Positions 54,725 to 63,923 of a stretch of 64,000 bases of DNA are shown piece after piece. The position numbers were made by a program, and so were the translations under genes. The notes under the pieces were generated by a model that saw only the letters and a list, made by a program, of their open reading frames with translations, was not told the origin of the DNA and did no database searches. The DNA is from Natribaculum breve. Lineage in GTDB: Archaea; Halobacteriota; Halobacteria; Halobacteriales; Natrialbaceae. The stretch is taken from positions 3,100,001-3,164,000 of the forward strand of contig NZ_CP095390.1 of NCBI RefSeq assembly GCF_023008585.1, read 5' to 3'. Every line of letters begins with the position of its first letter. Positions within the stretch are counted from its first letter, which is position 1.

Positions 54725-55548
54725 CGTGCAGCCCCTCGGTTCTCGACACCTTCGAGTGCGGCCTCCCCTGCAGGGATTACCGACTCCTCGTCGATATTGA
54801 CGAACCCAAAGCCGAGCGTGTTTCGCTCACCAATCCCGGTATCCAATGCGAGATTGAGATGGCGTCGGTGGTGATCGTCTTGGACTTCGTATCCAAACCG
54901 CCACTTGCTCATGATGTACGTCATTTCGACACCCTGCGTGACGGTGACGGGCAGTGCGAACGTCTTGATCAGTTCGTACTTGTCGAAGAGATCACCAGGA
55001 CGATCGCTGGGTCCTGGAAGATCAGCTGGACAGAATTGACTATGTTTCTTGTCCAAGTTATTCTCGAGTTGTGTTTTGAGTGGCTCGAGGGTATGTTTTG
55101 GCTTCCAGAACGTGGGATTTTCACCGTCTGTTTCGATTCCATACTCCTTACAGCGCTCCGGTGGAACGCGGACGAGAACGCCGGTACCAGTTTCGAGAAC
55201 ACCACGTGTTCCCGGTTCGCCGACATCTGGTGCCAGTAGTGAAATGTCTGTCACCTCGAATGGCATCTCGCCGATATTCAGTTCTCGATTTTTATCGAGA
55301 TTATTAGCGATGACGCCAAGCAAGTCGCGTTCTGGGGCAGCTACGAGGAGCGTCCGTTCGTCACCCTCTTGCATATCTCGAGGTGGGAACGGATTCGAAA
55401 AGCACAGCCCTGCCGGCTGCTCCTCGTCATGACGACTATCGAATTCCGTATCTTCGAGAGCTCGCCACATCCGCCCACGTAGTTTGTGGTGATACGTGTC
55501 GTCGTAGGCTGCATCTGCACGCGCTCGTAAGCGTGCTAGCAATCTCAT
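54721..55548 (-). CDS. cas6: CRISPR-associated endoribonuclease Cas6
   Basis: A 275-residue RAMP protein. It starts MRLLARLRARADAAYDDTYHHKLRGRMWRAL and ends with the glycine-rich loop DTGIGERNTLGFGFVNI that marks Cas6. It cleaves precursor crRNA within each repeat. It is first in the operon; the ATG at 55548 is preceded on the minus strand by AAAGGAGGAGGTGG, a strong ribosome-binding site. Confidence 0.94.
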   Translation of the reverse strand: MRLLARLRARADAAYDDTYHHKLRGRMWRALEDTEFDSRHDEEQPAGLCFSNPFPPRDMQEGDERTLLVAAPERDLLGVIANNLDKNRELNIGEMPFEVTDISLLAPDVGEPGTRGVLETGTGVLVRVPPERCKEYGIETDGENPTFWKPKHTLEPLKTQLENNLDKKHSQFCPADLPGPSDRPGDLFDKYELIKTFALPVTVTQGVEMTYIMSKWRFGYEVQDDHHRRHLNLALDTGIGERNTLGFGFVNIDEESVIPAGEAALEGVENRGAAR

Positions 55549-55643
55549 TGTCGTGCACCACCTCCTCCTTTCCACATCTTAAAGAGCACGTACCAATGGT
55601 TATACTCATATATCATATATCTAATGGTTGTTTATGGGTAGTT
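55549..55643 (-). promoter_or_regulatory. cas operon promoter and leader
   Basis: On the minus strand ATATATGATATATGAG (about 55600-55616) is a TATA-rich element, followed about 45 bases later by GGAGGAGGTGG close to the cas6 start. This is one of the few long-leader, strong Shine-Dalgarno arrangements in the window. Confidence 0.6.
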
Positions 55644-55730
55644 GGGTTGACCCACCAAAGGTCCTGCTGAAACTTCACTTGGCTTTTGATTGAGGTGGTA
55701 TCTTCAACCCTTTGAGGTCCATCTTGAAAC
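55644..55730. CRISPR. Decayed CRISPR repeats next to cas6
   Basis: The 30-base block 55644-55673 matches the array repeat at about 24 of 30 positions and keeps GTCCTGCTGAAAC intact. A second, 55701-55730, matches about 20 of 30 (CTTCAACCC and TTGAAAC kept). A 27-base spacer-like stretch separates them. They have the same orientation as array 2 and lie beyond its trailer, so they are probably its old end. Confidence 0.7.
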
Positions 55731-56264
55731 TGATCCGACCAAGCGTATTTTGCTAGGTTAGGATATTGGTTAGCTTTTTCGACCCCTGTGCTCTTCCAAC
55801 ATAGCCTTGTTATGACCCTTTTTAATCCACGAAATAGTGGGATTGTAATCCCAACAATATTTTTTCCGCGTCTTATCTGGGCTGTTGTCTTCGTGCTTTG
55901 TTTCTGCTTGTGATTGCATGAGACCGTTAACTTCTAGTCCCAGGCGCGCTAGCAGGTTATTGCTAGCCTGCCTGGCTAGTTGACTCAGTGCGCTTTCAAT
56001 AGCCCTGCCAGGAGCCTCCTGAAAGCGCACGATACGTTGCATCCTGTAGTACATTCTTCTTGCACTAATAGTTTTGGTTGAGTTGGTAGTATTCAAACTC
56101 TGATTCTATGCGAGTCAGTATCAATCATGCACCAGGCTACAGCAGTTAAAATGTAGTACATTCTAATGATTATTGTTTCTACCTAGCAAGGATTCCGTTG
56201 AACGCTATTGCGGCTTCAGCCCTGAACTGCTAGCTTTATCTGCGTAGAGCGTCTCTAGAGTGTG
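55731..56264. other. Decayed or non-autonomous element region
   Basis: No secure gene. A minus-strand frame at 55770-56096 (108 residues, basic) is possible but unconvincing. Inverted repeats occur: TGGGATT/AATCCCA near 55838-55853, and GTGCGCTTTCA (55988-55998) with TGAAAGCGCAC (56020-56030). TGTAGTACATTCT occurs twice in direct orientation (56045-56057 and 56152-56164). Confidence 0.45.
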
Positions 56265-56287
56265 TTCAGAAAATTTCTGAAGAAATC

Positions 56288-56755
56288 ATGCCACGAACAC
56301 AACAGTACTCTGTCGATCTGTCTGCCGATGAACGAGCGGAGTTGAATGCGATGCTTTCAGCGGGCACGTACAAAACGCGGGAACTCACACGCGCACGGTG
56401 TCTCTTGCACTCGGATGACGGCTTGACTGACCAGCAGGTCAGTGAAGCCGTCGGCTGTCATCCCGGCACAGTTGGACGCGTCCGGAAACGCTACACTGAG
56501 GACGGCCTCGCGGCGATCACTCGCCGCAAGGCCGACCGCGTCTACGAGCGTAAACTCGACGGACGTGAAGAAGCACATCTCATTGCATTGGCCTGCAGCG
56601 ACCCACCGGAAGGACGGTCTCGCTGGTCGCTGCATCTTCTAGCCGAGCACTTTGTCGCCCTCACCGAGATCGACGTCGAGTCGATCTCTCACGAGACTGT
56701 TCGACAGGTTCTAAAAAAACACGACTGCACCCTCACCGGTCAAAATCGTGGGTGA
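56288..56755 (+). CDS. IS630-type transposase, N-terminal frame
   Basis: A 155-residue frame with the helix-turn-helix DNA-binding half of an IS630 transposase (LTDQQVSEAVGCHPGTVGRVRKRY, then HLLAEHFVALTEIDVESISHETVRQVLKKH). At seven consecutive A residues (56713-56719) a shift of -1 would continue LHPHRSKSWVITPEN into the second frame, the usual family sequence. This may be programmed frameshifting or a disabling deletion. Confidence 0.85.
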   Translation: MPRTQQYSVDLSADERAELNAMLSAGTYKTRELTRARCLLHSDDGLTDQQVSEAVGCHPGTVGRVRKRYTEDGLAAITRRKADRVYERKLDGREEAHLIALACSDPPEGRSRWSLHLLAEHFVALTEIDVESISHETVRQVLKKHDCTLTGQNRG

Positions 56756-57417
56756 TTACGCCTGAAAACAGCGCCGCCTTTGTCTGCCAGATGGAGGAAG
56801 TCCTCGATCTCTATCACGAACCCTACGATCCACGCCGCCCGGTCGTCTGTTTTGACGAGTCCAACAAGGAACTGCACAAAGAGGTCCGCGACCCGCTCCC
56901 GGCACGTCCGGGAGCGGTCGCTCGGTACGACTACACGTACGAACGGAATGGAACACGCAACCTCTTCGTGATGAGCGAACCGCTGACCGGCTGGCGGCAC
57001 GTCGAGGTAACGAAACGGCGGCGCAAACAGGAGTTCGTCCAGCAAATACAATCACTCGTGGATGATCACTACCCGGATGCCGACTGCATCCGGGTAGTAA
57101 TGGACAATCTGAACACGCACCAACGGTACGCCTTCTATGAACATCTCCCGCCAGAGGAAGCTCGTCGATTGCTCAACAAGCTCGAATTTCACTTCACGCC
57201 GGAACACGGAAGTTGGCTGAACATGGCAGAGATTGAGTTCAGCGCCCTGTGGACGGAATGTCTTGATCGGCGCATTCCTGACGCAGCGACACTCCATGCG
57301 GAGGTCGCTGCGTGGGAACGTACTCGAAACGAGGACGAATCAACGATTGACTGGCAATTCACGACCGACGACGCTCGAATCAAGCTCCGCCAGCTATATC
57401 CAACAAATCACGATTGA
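56752..57417 (+). CDS. IS630-type transposase, C-terminal catalytic frame
   Basis: A 221-residue frame with the DDE catalytic half: Asp in PVVCFDESNKELH, Asp in CIRVVMDNLNTH and Glu in SWLNMAEIEFSALW. It begins four bases before the end of the first frame and has no good start of its own, so it should be made only by frameshifting from the first. The last bases lie 42 bases before array 2. Confidence 0.87.
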   Translation: MITPENSAAFVCQMEEVLDLYHEPYDPRRPVVCFDESNKELHKEVRDPLPARPGAVARYDYTYERNGTRNLFVMSEPLTGWRHVEVTKRRRKQEFVQQIQSLVDDHYPDADCIRVVMDNLNTHQRYAFYEHLPPEEARRLLNKLEFHFTPEHGSWLNMAEIEFSALWTECLDRRIPDAATLHAEVAAWERTRNEDESTIDWQFTTDDARIKLRQLYPTNHD

Positions 57418-57459
57418 AGCCGCACTATGCTGACGACGATGTTTCTCCATCTCATCCCC

Positions 57460-60400
57460 GCTCCAACCCAACAAGGGTTCTGCTGAAACCGGCTTTACCA
57501 CGACCTGCATGCCGATGTCGATGGGCCTTCAACCCAACAAGGGTCCTGCTGAAACGGCATCGTCACCTCGACCAAGGACCGCGTCGAGGGCGCTTCAACC
57601 CAACAAGGGTCCTGCTGAAACCTCGGCCATCTCGCGCCCCTCGTAGAACACGTCGTTGCTTCAACCCAACAAGGGTCCTGCTGAAACGCGATCCGCAACG
57701 CACTCCCGCAGCGTCTTCACGCTTCAACCCAACAAGGGTCCTGCTGAAACTATCGCGGTTTCCGGCCAAGCCGAAGACCGTCCCGGACTTCAACCCAACA
57801 AGGGTCCTGCTGAAACTCGAGTGAGGACTGATCGAGGTCGCGCTTACGCACGGAGCTTCAACCCAACAAGGGTTCTGCTGAAACACATCGCCTCGTAGAC
57901 CTGATTGTACGGGAGGTCGCTTCAACCCAACAAGGGTCCTGCTGAAACCTGCGCGTGCGGATTCGCGACCACGGCGGCAGTGAGCTTCAACCCAACAAGG
58001 GTCCTGCTGAAACCTCGAGGAGCACGACGGCGGCTATATTTTGGTGTGGCTTCAACCCAACAAGGGTCCTGCTGAAACTCGCAGCTCCGGTCGACGAAGG
58101 GCAAGGCGTTCATGCTTCAACCCAACAAGGGTCCTGCTGAAACGCTGCTGGCGGGGGAACTGTCTATCTCCCGAAAGGGACGCTTCAACCCAACAAGGGT
58201 CCTGCTGGAACGCGTAGTCCGTCCCGTCGACGAGTCCGTCTGACTCAGCTTCAACCCAACAAGGGTCCTGCTGGAACTCTCTGTCGGTCGGACCAACCGC
58301 CAACCGTCACGGTCGCTTCAACCCAACAAGGGTCCTGCTGGAACGCGGCCCGTCGTGATCTGGCTCCTCCTTACCGTCGCTTCAACCCAACAAGGGTCCT
58401 GCTGGAACACCCGTCAGGTACCAGTCGGCGTAATACGGCGATAAGCTTCAACCCAACAAGGGTCCTGCTGGAACTGCACCGAGATCGCGCCGATTAGCAC
58501 GCCGAAGAGGCTTCAACCCAACAAGGGTCCTGCTGGAACCAGACCTATCGCGGGCGCGCGCGGGGTTTTCGGAAGGCTTCAACCCAACAAGGGTCCTGCT
58601 GGAACGCGCGGTCCCTGGCACAGTCGCTTCGGGAGTACTGAGCTTCAACCCAACAAGGGTCCTGCTGGAACACTCACCACCCCTCGAGCGCAGACTGCCT
58701 ATCACTCCGCTTCAACCCAACAAGGGTCCTGCTGGAACGTAGACGCCCTTGTTGTCCGCAGATTTAAGGTCGCCGCTTCAACCCAACAAGGGTCCTGCTG
58801 GAACCGGACTCTAACGCCGATCTCTCCTCAATCCACTTCCGCTTCAACCCAACAAGGGTCCTGCTGGAACGGAAGTGCTGTCGGTCGAATCGTTCTCGTG
58901 CAGTGCTTCAACCCAACAAGGGTCCTGCTGGAACAACCACACCGACATGACCCAGCGCGAGGCCGAGGCGCTTCAACCCAACAAGGGTCCTGCTGGAACA
59001 ATGTGCCAGGATGCCCTCCGGCAATGGCTCAAACAGCTTCAACCCAACAAGGGTCCTGCTGGAACACGCCTAACCGTGTGTCCGCGAGTGACATCGCCTC
59101 GCTTCAACCCAACAAGGGTCCTGCTGGAACTTGCCGAACGGGGAGACGGAGCCACTGTATTACATCGAGCTTCAACCCAACAAGGGTCCTGCTGGAACCC
59201 ACCGTCCCCATCCCACCACCCGCCGAAGTGGACGCTTCAACCCAACAAGGGTCCTGCTGGAACCCGGGCGTCGTGATCGCCCTCGGTGTACTTCTGGATG
59301 CTTCAACCCAACAAGGGTCCTGCTGGAACCGAAGACGTCAGAACTCGACACCCTCGTCTTGAACAAGCTTCAACCCAACAAGGGTCCTGCTGGAACGGGG
59401 CTTCTTCCATCTCTGTGAGAGTCTTGTCTGCCGCTTCAACCCAACAAGGGTCCTGCTGGAACTGGAGGGCGGTCGATCCAGTTGTCTTCGCCAGTGTCGC
59501 TTCAACCCAACAAGGGTCCTGCTGGAACTCTGCGAGAGGACCTGGCCATCGCCGCGGGGACGCTTCAACCCAACAAGGGTCCTGCTGGAACTTGAGCAAC
59601 TCGTTATTCCCGGTCTCGTTCATGACCGCTTCAACCCAACAAGGGTCCTGCTGGAACGCGACCCTTATCGAGGACCTCCGAAAGTTCTCGCCGCTTCAAC
59701 CCAACAAGGGTCCTGCTGGAACAAATCTCGACATGGAACGCCGGGACAGTCCAGGTCGGCTTCAACCCAACAAGGGTCCTGCTGGAACGGCTAAGTGGCC
59801 AAGGAGGGGGCGTGGAACGAATTAGCTTCAACCCAACAAGGGTCCTGCTGGAACTCAAAGAAGACGTCGTCGACACCGCTGTTAACGGGGAGCTTCAACC
59901 CAACAAGGGTCCTGCTGGAACATCCTGTGCGGCCATCGCTGTCAACAGCGTGCAAAGAGCTTCAACCCAACAAGGGTCCTGCTGGAACTGTCAGGATTTA
60001 AGAGGACTCCCCTCATTGCGACTCAGCTTCAACCCAACAAGGGTCCTGCTGGAACGCCGAGTCTGGAGTGCCGCCATCGGGGGTGCCTATGCTTCAACCC
60101 AACAAGGGTCCTGCTGGAACAGAGAGATGTGAACTCTGAGTCATTCGGATCGTCGGCGCTTCAACCCAACAAGGGTCCTGCTGGAACGTTGTGCTCGACG
60201 CGCTGCTCGGCTTGCTGCCGGCAGCTTCAACCCAACAAGGGTCCTGCTGGAACCGTTGATTTCACCGGGCAGCGTGTCTGTGAGATTGCTTCAACCCAAC
60301 AAGGGTCCTGCTGGAACTCGCGGGCGTCGGCTTCGGTCGCGTCGGCGTAGGTGCTTCAACCCAACAAGGGTCCTGCTGGAACTTCAGCAGCGAGAAACCC

Positions 60401-61504
60401 GACCACCTCACGTGGGAGGAGCTTCAACCCAACAAGGGTCCTGCTGGAACGTTCTCGACGTACCAGAGTAACCGCAGCTACGAGGGCTTCAACCCAACAA
60501 GGGTCCTGCTGGAACTCGTCCATATCATCGCCACTCCCATAGACCCGTGCCGCTTCAACCCAACAAGGGTCCTGCTGGAACCGCCACAATAGCCACAGGG
60601 CATCAGAGCCACCTCCCGGCTTCAACCCAACAAGGGTCCTGCTGGAACGGATCGGAGTCTGCATCAAGGCGTGCTGCGACTTGCTTCAACCCAACAAGGG
60701 TCCTGCTGGAACGGCGCTCGTAGACGGCCCTCCGCATCGCCCATTTGCTTCAACCCAACAAGGGTCCTGCTGGAACCATACGACGCACGGTGCCGATCGA
60801 TATCCCCACTGTCTGCTTCAACCCAACAAGGGTCCTGCTGGAACGTCACGAACGAGACCGGGAATAACGAGTTGCTCAGCTTCAACCCAACAAGGGTCCT
60901 GCTGGAACACGTTGTGGTATAGCCCAGCCCCATACAGCCCTTTGCCGCTTCAACCCAACAAGGGTCCTGCTGGAACTCAGGTTCCCGAGATTCGGCGGAC
61001 AGTCAACGATCACGCTTCAACCCAACAAGGGTCCTGCTGGAACACCGCATGACGGGCAAAACTTCACCTCTGGCGGGTTGCTTCAACCCAACAAGGGTCC
61101 TGCTGGAACGTCGCCGGCAGCGCCCGAAGGGTGCGTCCGTCGTCGCTTCAACCCAACAAGGGTCCTGCTGGAACGCCGCCAGCGACGCGAGCGTGTGGTC
61201 GTGGTCGTGGCTTCAACCCAACAAGGGTCCTGCTGGAACCAGTGTGTTGAGCCGCGCTGACGAATGTTTCCGGGAGCTTCAACCCAACAAGGGTCCTGCT
61301 GGAACCGTCGCGAAACGTCCGGAGTTGCACAACGTTCGGATGGGCTTCAACCCAACAAGGGTCCTGCTGGAACGCGGACACGCGAGTCGTTATCGCCGGG
61401 ATAGAGGGCGCTTCAACCCAACAAGGGTCCTGCTGGAACCACGGATTCCCCGGCCCGTCCCGCCACTCGATCATGCTTCAACCCAACAAGGGTCCTGCTG
61501 GAAC
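57460..61504 (-). CRISPR. CRISPR array 2, type I-B, 62 repeats and 61 spacers
   Basis: The repeat and orientation are the same as in array 1, with the leader at the right end. The first repeat (57460-57489) is degenerate (GCTCCAACC, GGTTCTG), marking the trailer. Repeats 1-11 end CTGAAAC as in array 1; repeats 12-62 (58182 onward) all end CTGGAAC. Other variants are a first-base C at 57526, a first-base A at 57787 and GGTTCTG at 57855-57884. Spacers are 33-38 bases. Confidence 0.99.
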
Positions 61505-61610
61505 CATACCGGATATCATGTCTATAGAATCTAATACTCTTGGTTTGCAGCCTCGATTTTCGTCGACCCCCAATTCTGGGTCAACCCCTGGGGGGTCGAC
61601 GAACAAGAAA
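61505..61610 (-). promoter_or_regulatory. Leader of CRISPR array 2
   Basis: GTCGACCCCC (61562-61571) and GGGGGTCGAC (61591-61600) repeat the interrupted palindrome of the array 1 leader, with the same interior AATTCTGGGTCAACCCC. The spacing to the first repeat is similar, and minus-strand CGAAAA, AAACCAAG and TATTAGA blocks are shared. The conservation away from cas2 shows that this is a leader element and not only a cas terminator. Confidence 0.85.
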
Positions 61611-61702
61611 TAGTTTTGATATCCTCGATTCTCTGCGAATACCTTCTGATACTACTTTCAGTTAGTAATTCATCTACTACGCCTAGTTTTTGTCTCGTAG
61701 CT

Positions 61703-62256
61703 TCACACCCGCTCACTCGCTGCCGAGAGCATCGACCGAATCTGCTCGAGTGCATCCCGGATGCGATCACGACTCCCGAGGCGCAACTGTAGCCCCTCGG
61801 GCGTTTGCTCTAACTCGTACACCGACATCGCCTCATCCGGTACCGCCTCGAGATCGAGCGCTTCGACAAGCGAGACGTCGGAGAGATCACCAGGCGGGAT
61901 CTGGACGTCGGCCTCCCAGCGTGCTGTCTTGAGTTCGTCGACGAGAATTTTCGCTGCGAGTTCACAGCCCCGCGCGGTCGAGATCGAGGGGAGATTGACG
62001 ACTGTCTCGTTGCGGGCGTCGCCATCGAACTCGTCTGCCGCGTAGCTTCCTTCGATCTTGAACTCGTATTCGACCTCGAGGTCTTGGCCGCTGCTAATCG
62101 CCCCACCGGAGCGAATCGTGAGCTCACCGACACTGTTGTTGACGAACCAGGCGCGTCCCGGCACCTCGAGGACGCCCTGGTCACGATCGTCGGCTTGCAG
62201 CGGATGTTTGAGTGGGAACGTTCCGAATACTGATAGATCTTCTTTCTAGCCGCCAC
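61703..62256 (-). pseudogene. Frameshifted virion-like gene
   Basis: From an internal GTG the long frame gives 153 residues (PGRAWFVNNSVGELTIRSGG to the end), but it stays open further upstream as DLSVFGTFPLKHPLQADDRD, back to a TAG at about 62248-62250, without any start. In the neighbouring frame GTG at 62256 begins MAARKK. Adding one A to AGAAAGAAG (about 62242) would join them into about 184 residues starting MAARKEDLSVFGTFP. Beta-rich, it resembles a structural or tail-associated protein, but the family is not recognised. Confidence 0.6.
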
Positions 62257-62350
62257 TCCGAATGCCGTGATAAATATGGCGCGGGTATTTTTCAGCGTTT
62301 TAGGAGTGATATGGCATTATGTAGTTCTTCAGCGTTGAATGATCCCACCA

Positions 62351-63886
62351 CTATAGTTCGCTCTCCCAATATGTCCACACAACCGTTGCATCATCCGCTC
62401 CACTGTTAGAAAACACGATTTCCCTGTTCCCAGATGAATTTACATCATGCGAGATAGATAGTGAAACGTCGTTTCCAGTTGTCGAACTGATGTCCCAGTC
62501 TAAACTCCCTTTATTTCCGTTTGTTGCGATTTCCGCTGTTGAGGCACTCCCCTCACCGGGGACGATTGTCTCTCCGGATTTTAATTTCTCTCGTCCGACA
62601 TCCATCCACGAATTATGTCCTTCAGAGTAGTATTCTAAACGTCCTTTAGTCGCATTGTAGTGGGCGATTCCGGATTGACTGCTTTGGTCTGAGATATCTG
62701 GCGTGTCATTATTACCTGGGAACCCAATATGTTTGTCACCATCCCGGTCGTCGAAAAAGCTTGTTCGGGTTCCGCTGTATGCGGTATCGATATTGTCAAA
62801 TGTGGGCGACCCTGCCAACGACAAACCGCCAACATTACGATACCTAATTGCACGTTCGGCGTTCCGAAAGGTTGCAGATCCGACTTTGCAGTGACTCCAC
62901 ATCCATATTCTTACGCAGTCCACGTCCCCGCCCGCATCTAAATCAGCAGTATCCTGAATAAATGCCCAGGCATTTTCCTTGACATAGAGAGGGCCGCCAA
63001 CAATAGTACCCCCGATGTGAGCGGATGCTGCTGTAACTGCTCCTGCCCAATTAAGATCGGTTGCAGCAGCCACATCGACGACGGACGACTCATCCAAATT
63101 GAAGGTTGCCCCCATCTGGATGTAAAACGCCCGAAGAGTGTCCGCTGATCCGTTGAGCCGACAGTTTTCGCATCTGACAACAGCGTTATTCGTCGCGTTT
63201 AGTGGCTGGTCACTCGCAAGCAGCTCGAGGTCGATCAGATCCACCTCGACGTTTCCAGAGACATTGACCACATAGGTGTCATTTTCGCCGTCGAGCGTAA
63301 CAGTTGGGTCGCCGTTCGTATCCGTCCCACCGACGATCTCGATTTTGTCAACCAGCGAGTCGGACACGTCGAGTATACTTGAGGCAGCCGAAGTATACGT
63401 CCCGTCTGCCACATTGATCGTTAGTCTGTTGGCCTGGATGGGGGCGTCGTCGATAGCCGCCTGTATGGTTTGCTTAGGATCGTTCTCGCTGACCCCGTCG
63501 TTAGAATCACTGCCGTCGGGGGACACGAACATCTCGACCGATCCGGTATAGAGTTCGTCTGTATTGATCGCTTCGTAGTGACTCGTGCCGGGGACCGGGT
63601 TGTCCGACGTCCCAGTATTCAGAGGTTCCCACTCGCCGGCGCTGTCGTTCCAGGTGAAGACGACGTTGATGTCCGTCGCGTGGTACTTCGCGCCGTCGAA
63701 CGGTGCCGTGTCAGGGCGATCGGCGTAGGTGCCCTCCTCGAGGATCTTGCGCTGGAGCGCCTTCCAGTTCTCCTCGTCGATGACGTCGCCGTGGATGTCT
63801 TCGTAGTCGTACGGATCGGCGGCGTCGCTCAGCAGTGCGAGGCCGCCCCAGTCAGTTCTCGGTGGTTCGGGATAGTTGTCAGCCAT
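62351..63886 (-). CDS. Probable tail-fibre or receptor-binding protein with beta-helix
   Basis: A 511-residue protein. Residues 1-110 form an N-terminal adaptor-like region (MADNYPEPPRTDWGGLALLSD). The middle begins SVEMFVSPDGSDSNDGVSENDPKQTIQAAIDDA, the standard entry of pectin-lyase-like right-handed beta-helices, and continues with short repeated Val/Asn/Thr strands. The C-terminus has HIGFPGNND and repeated beta segments like viral fibre tips. GC falls along the gene toward its C-terminus, as in many host-range modules. Provirus origin is inferred. Confidence 0.78.
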   Translation of the reverse strand: MADNYPEPPRTDWGGLALLSDAADPYDYEDIHGDVIDEENWKALQRKILEEGTYADRPDTAPFDGAKYHATDINVVFTWNDSAGEWEPLNTGTSDNPVPGTSHYEAINTDELYTGSVEMFVSPDGSDSNDGVSENDPKQTIQAAIDDAPIQANRLTINVADGTYTSAASSILDVSDSLVDKIEIVGGTDTNGDPTVTLDGENDTYVVNVSGNVEVDLIDLELLASDQPLNATNNAVVRCENCRLNGSADTLRAFYIQMGATFNLDESSVVDVAAATDLNWAGAVTAASAHIGGTIVGGPLYVKENAWAFIQDTADLDAGGDVDCVRIWMWSHCKVGSATFRNAERAIRYRNVGGLSLAGSPTFDNIDTAYSGTRTSFFDDRDGDKHIGFPGNNDTPDISDQSSQSGIAHYNATKGRLEYYSEGHNSWMDVGREKLKSGETIVPGEGSASTAEIATNGNKGSLDWDISSTTGNDVSLSISHDVNSSGNREIVFSNSGADDATVVWTYWESEL

Positions 63887-63923
63887 GATTATCGTGTTTG
63901 TGTCGGTGTGTTCGTGTTAGTCG

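Larger units (their letters stand above)
56265..57420 (+). mobile_element. IS630-type insertion element
   Basis: It carries an IS630-family transposase in two frames (56288-56755 and 56752-57417). TTCAGAAAATTTCTGAA, a perfect 17-bp palindrome at 56265-56281, lies just before the start. Clear terminal inverted repeats and the TA duplication typical of the family were not found, so the ends are uncertain and the right end may be lost against array 2. Confidence 0.75.

Noticed and set aside
40929..61504. Many frames across the arrays with FNPTRVLLK, QPNKGPAET or QQDPCWVEA repeats
   Set aside because: These are translations of the CRISPR repeats and not proteins.
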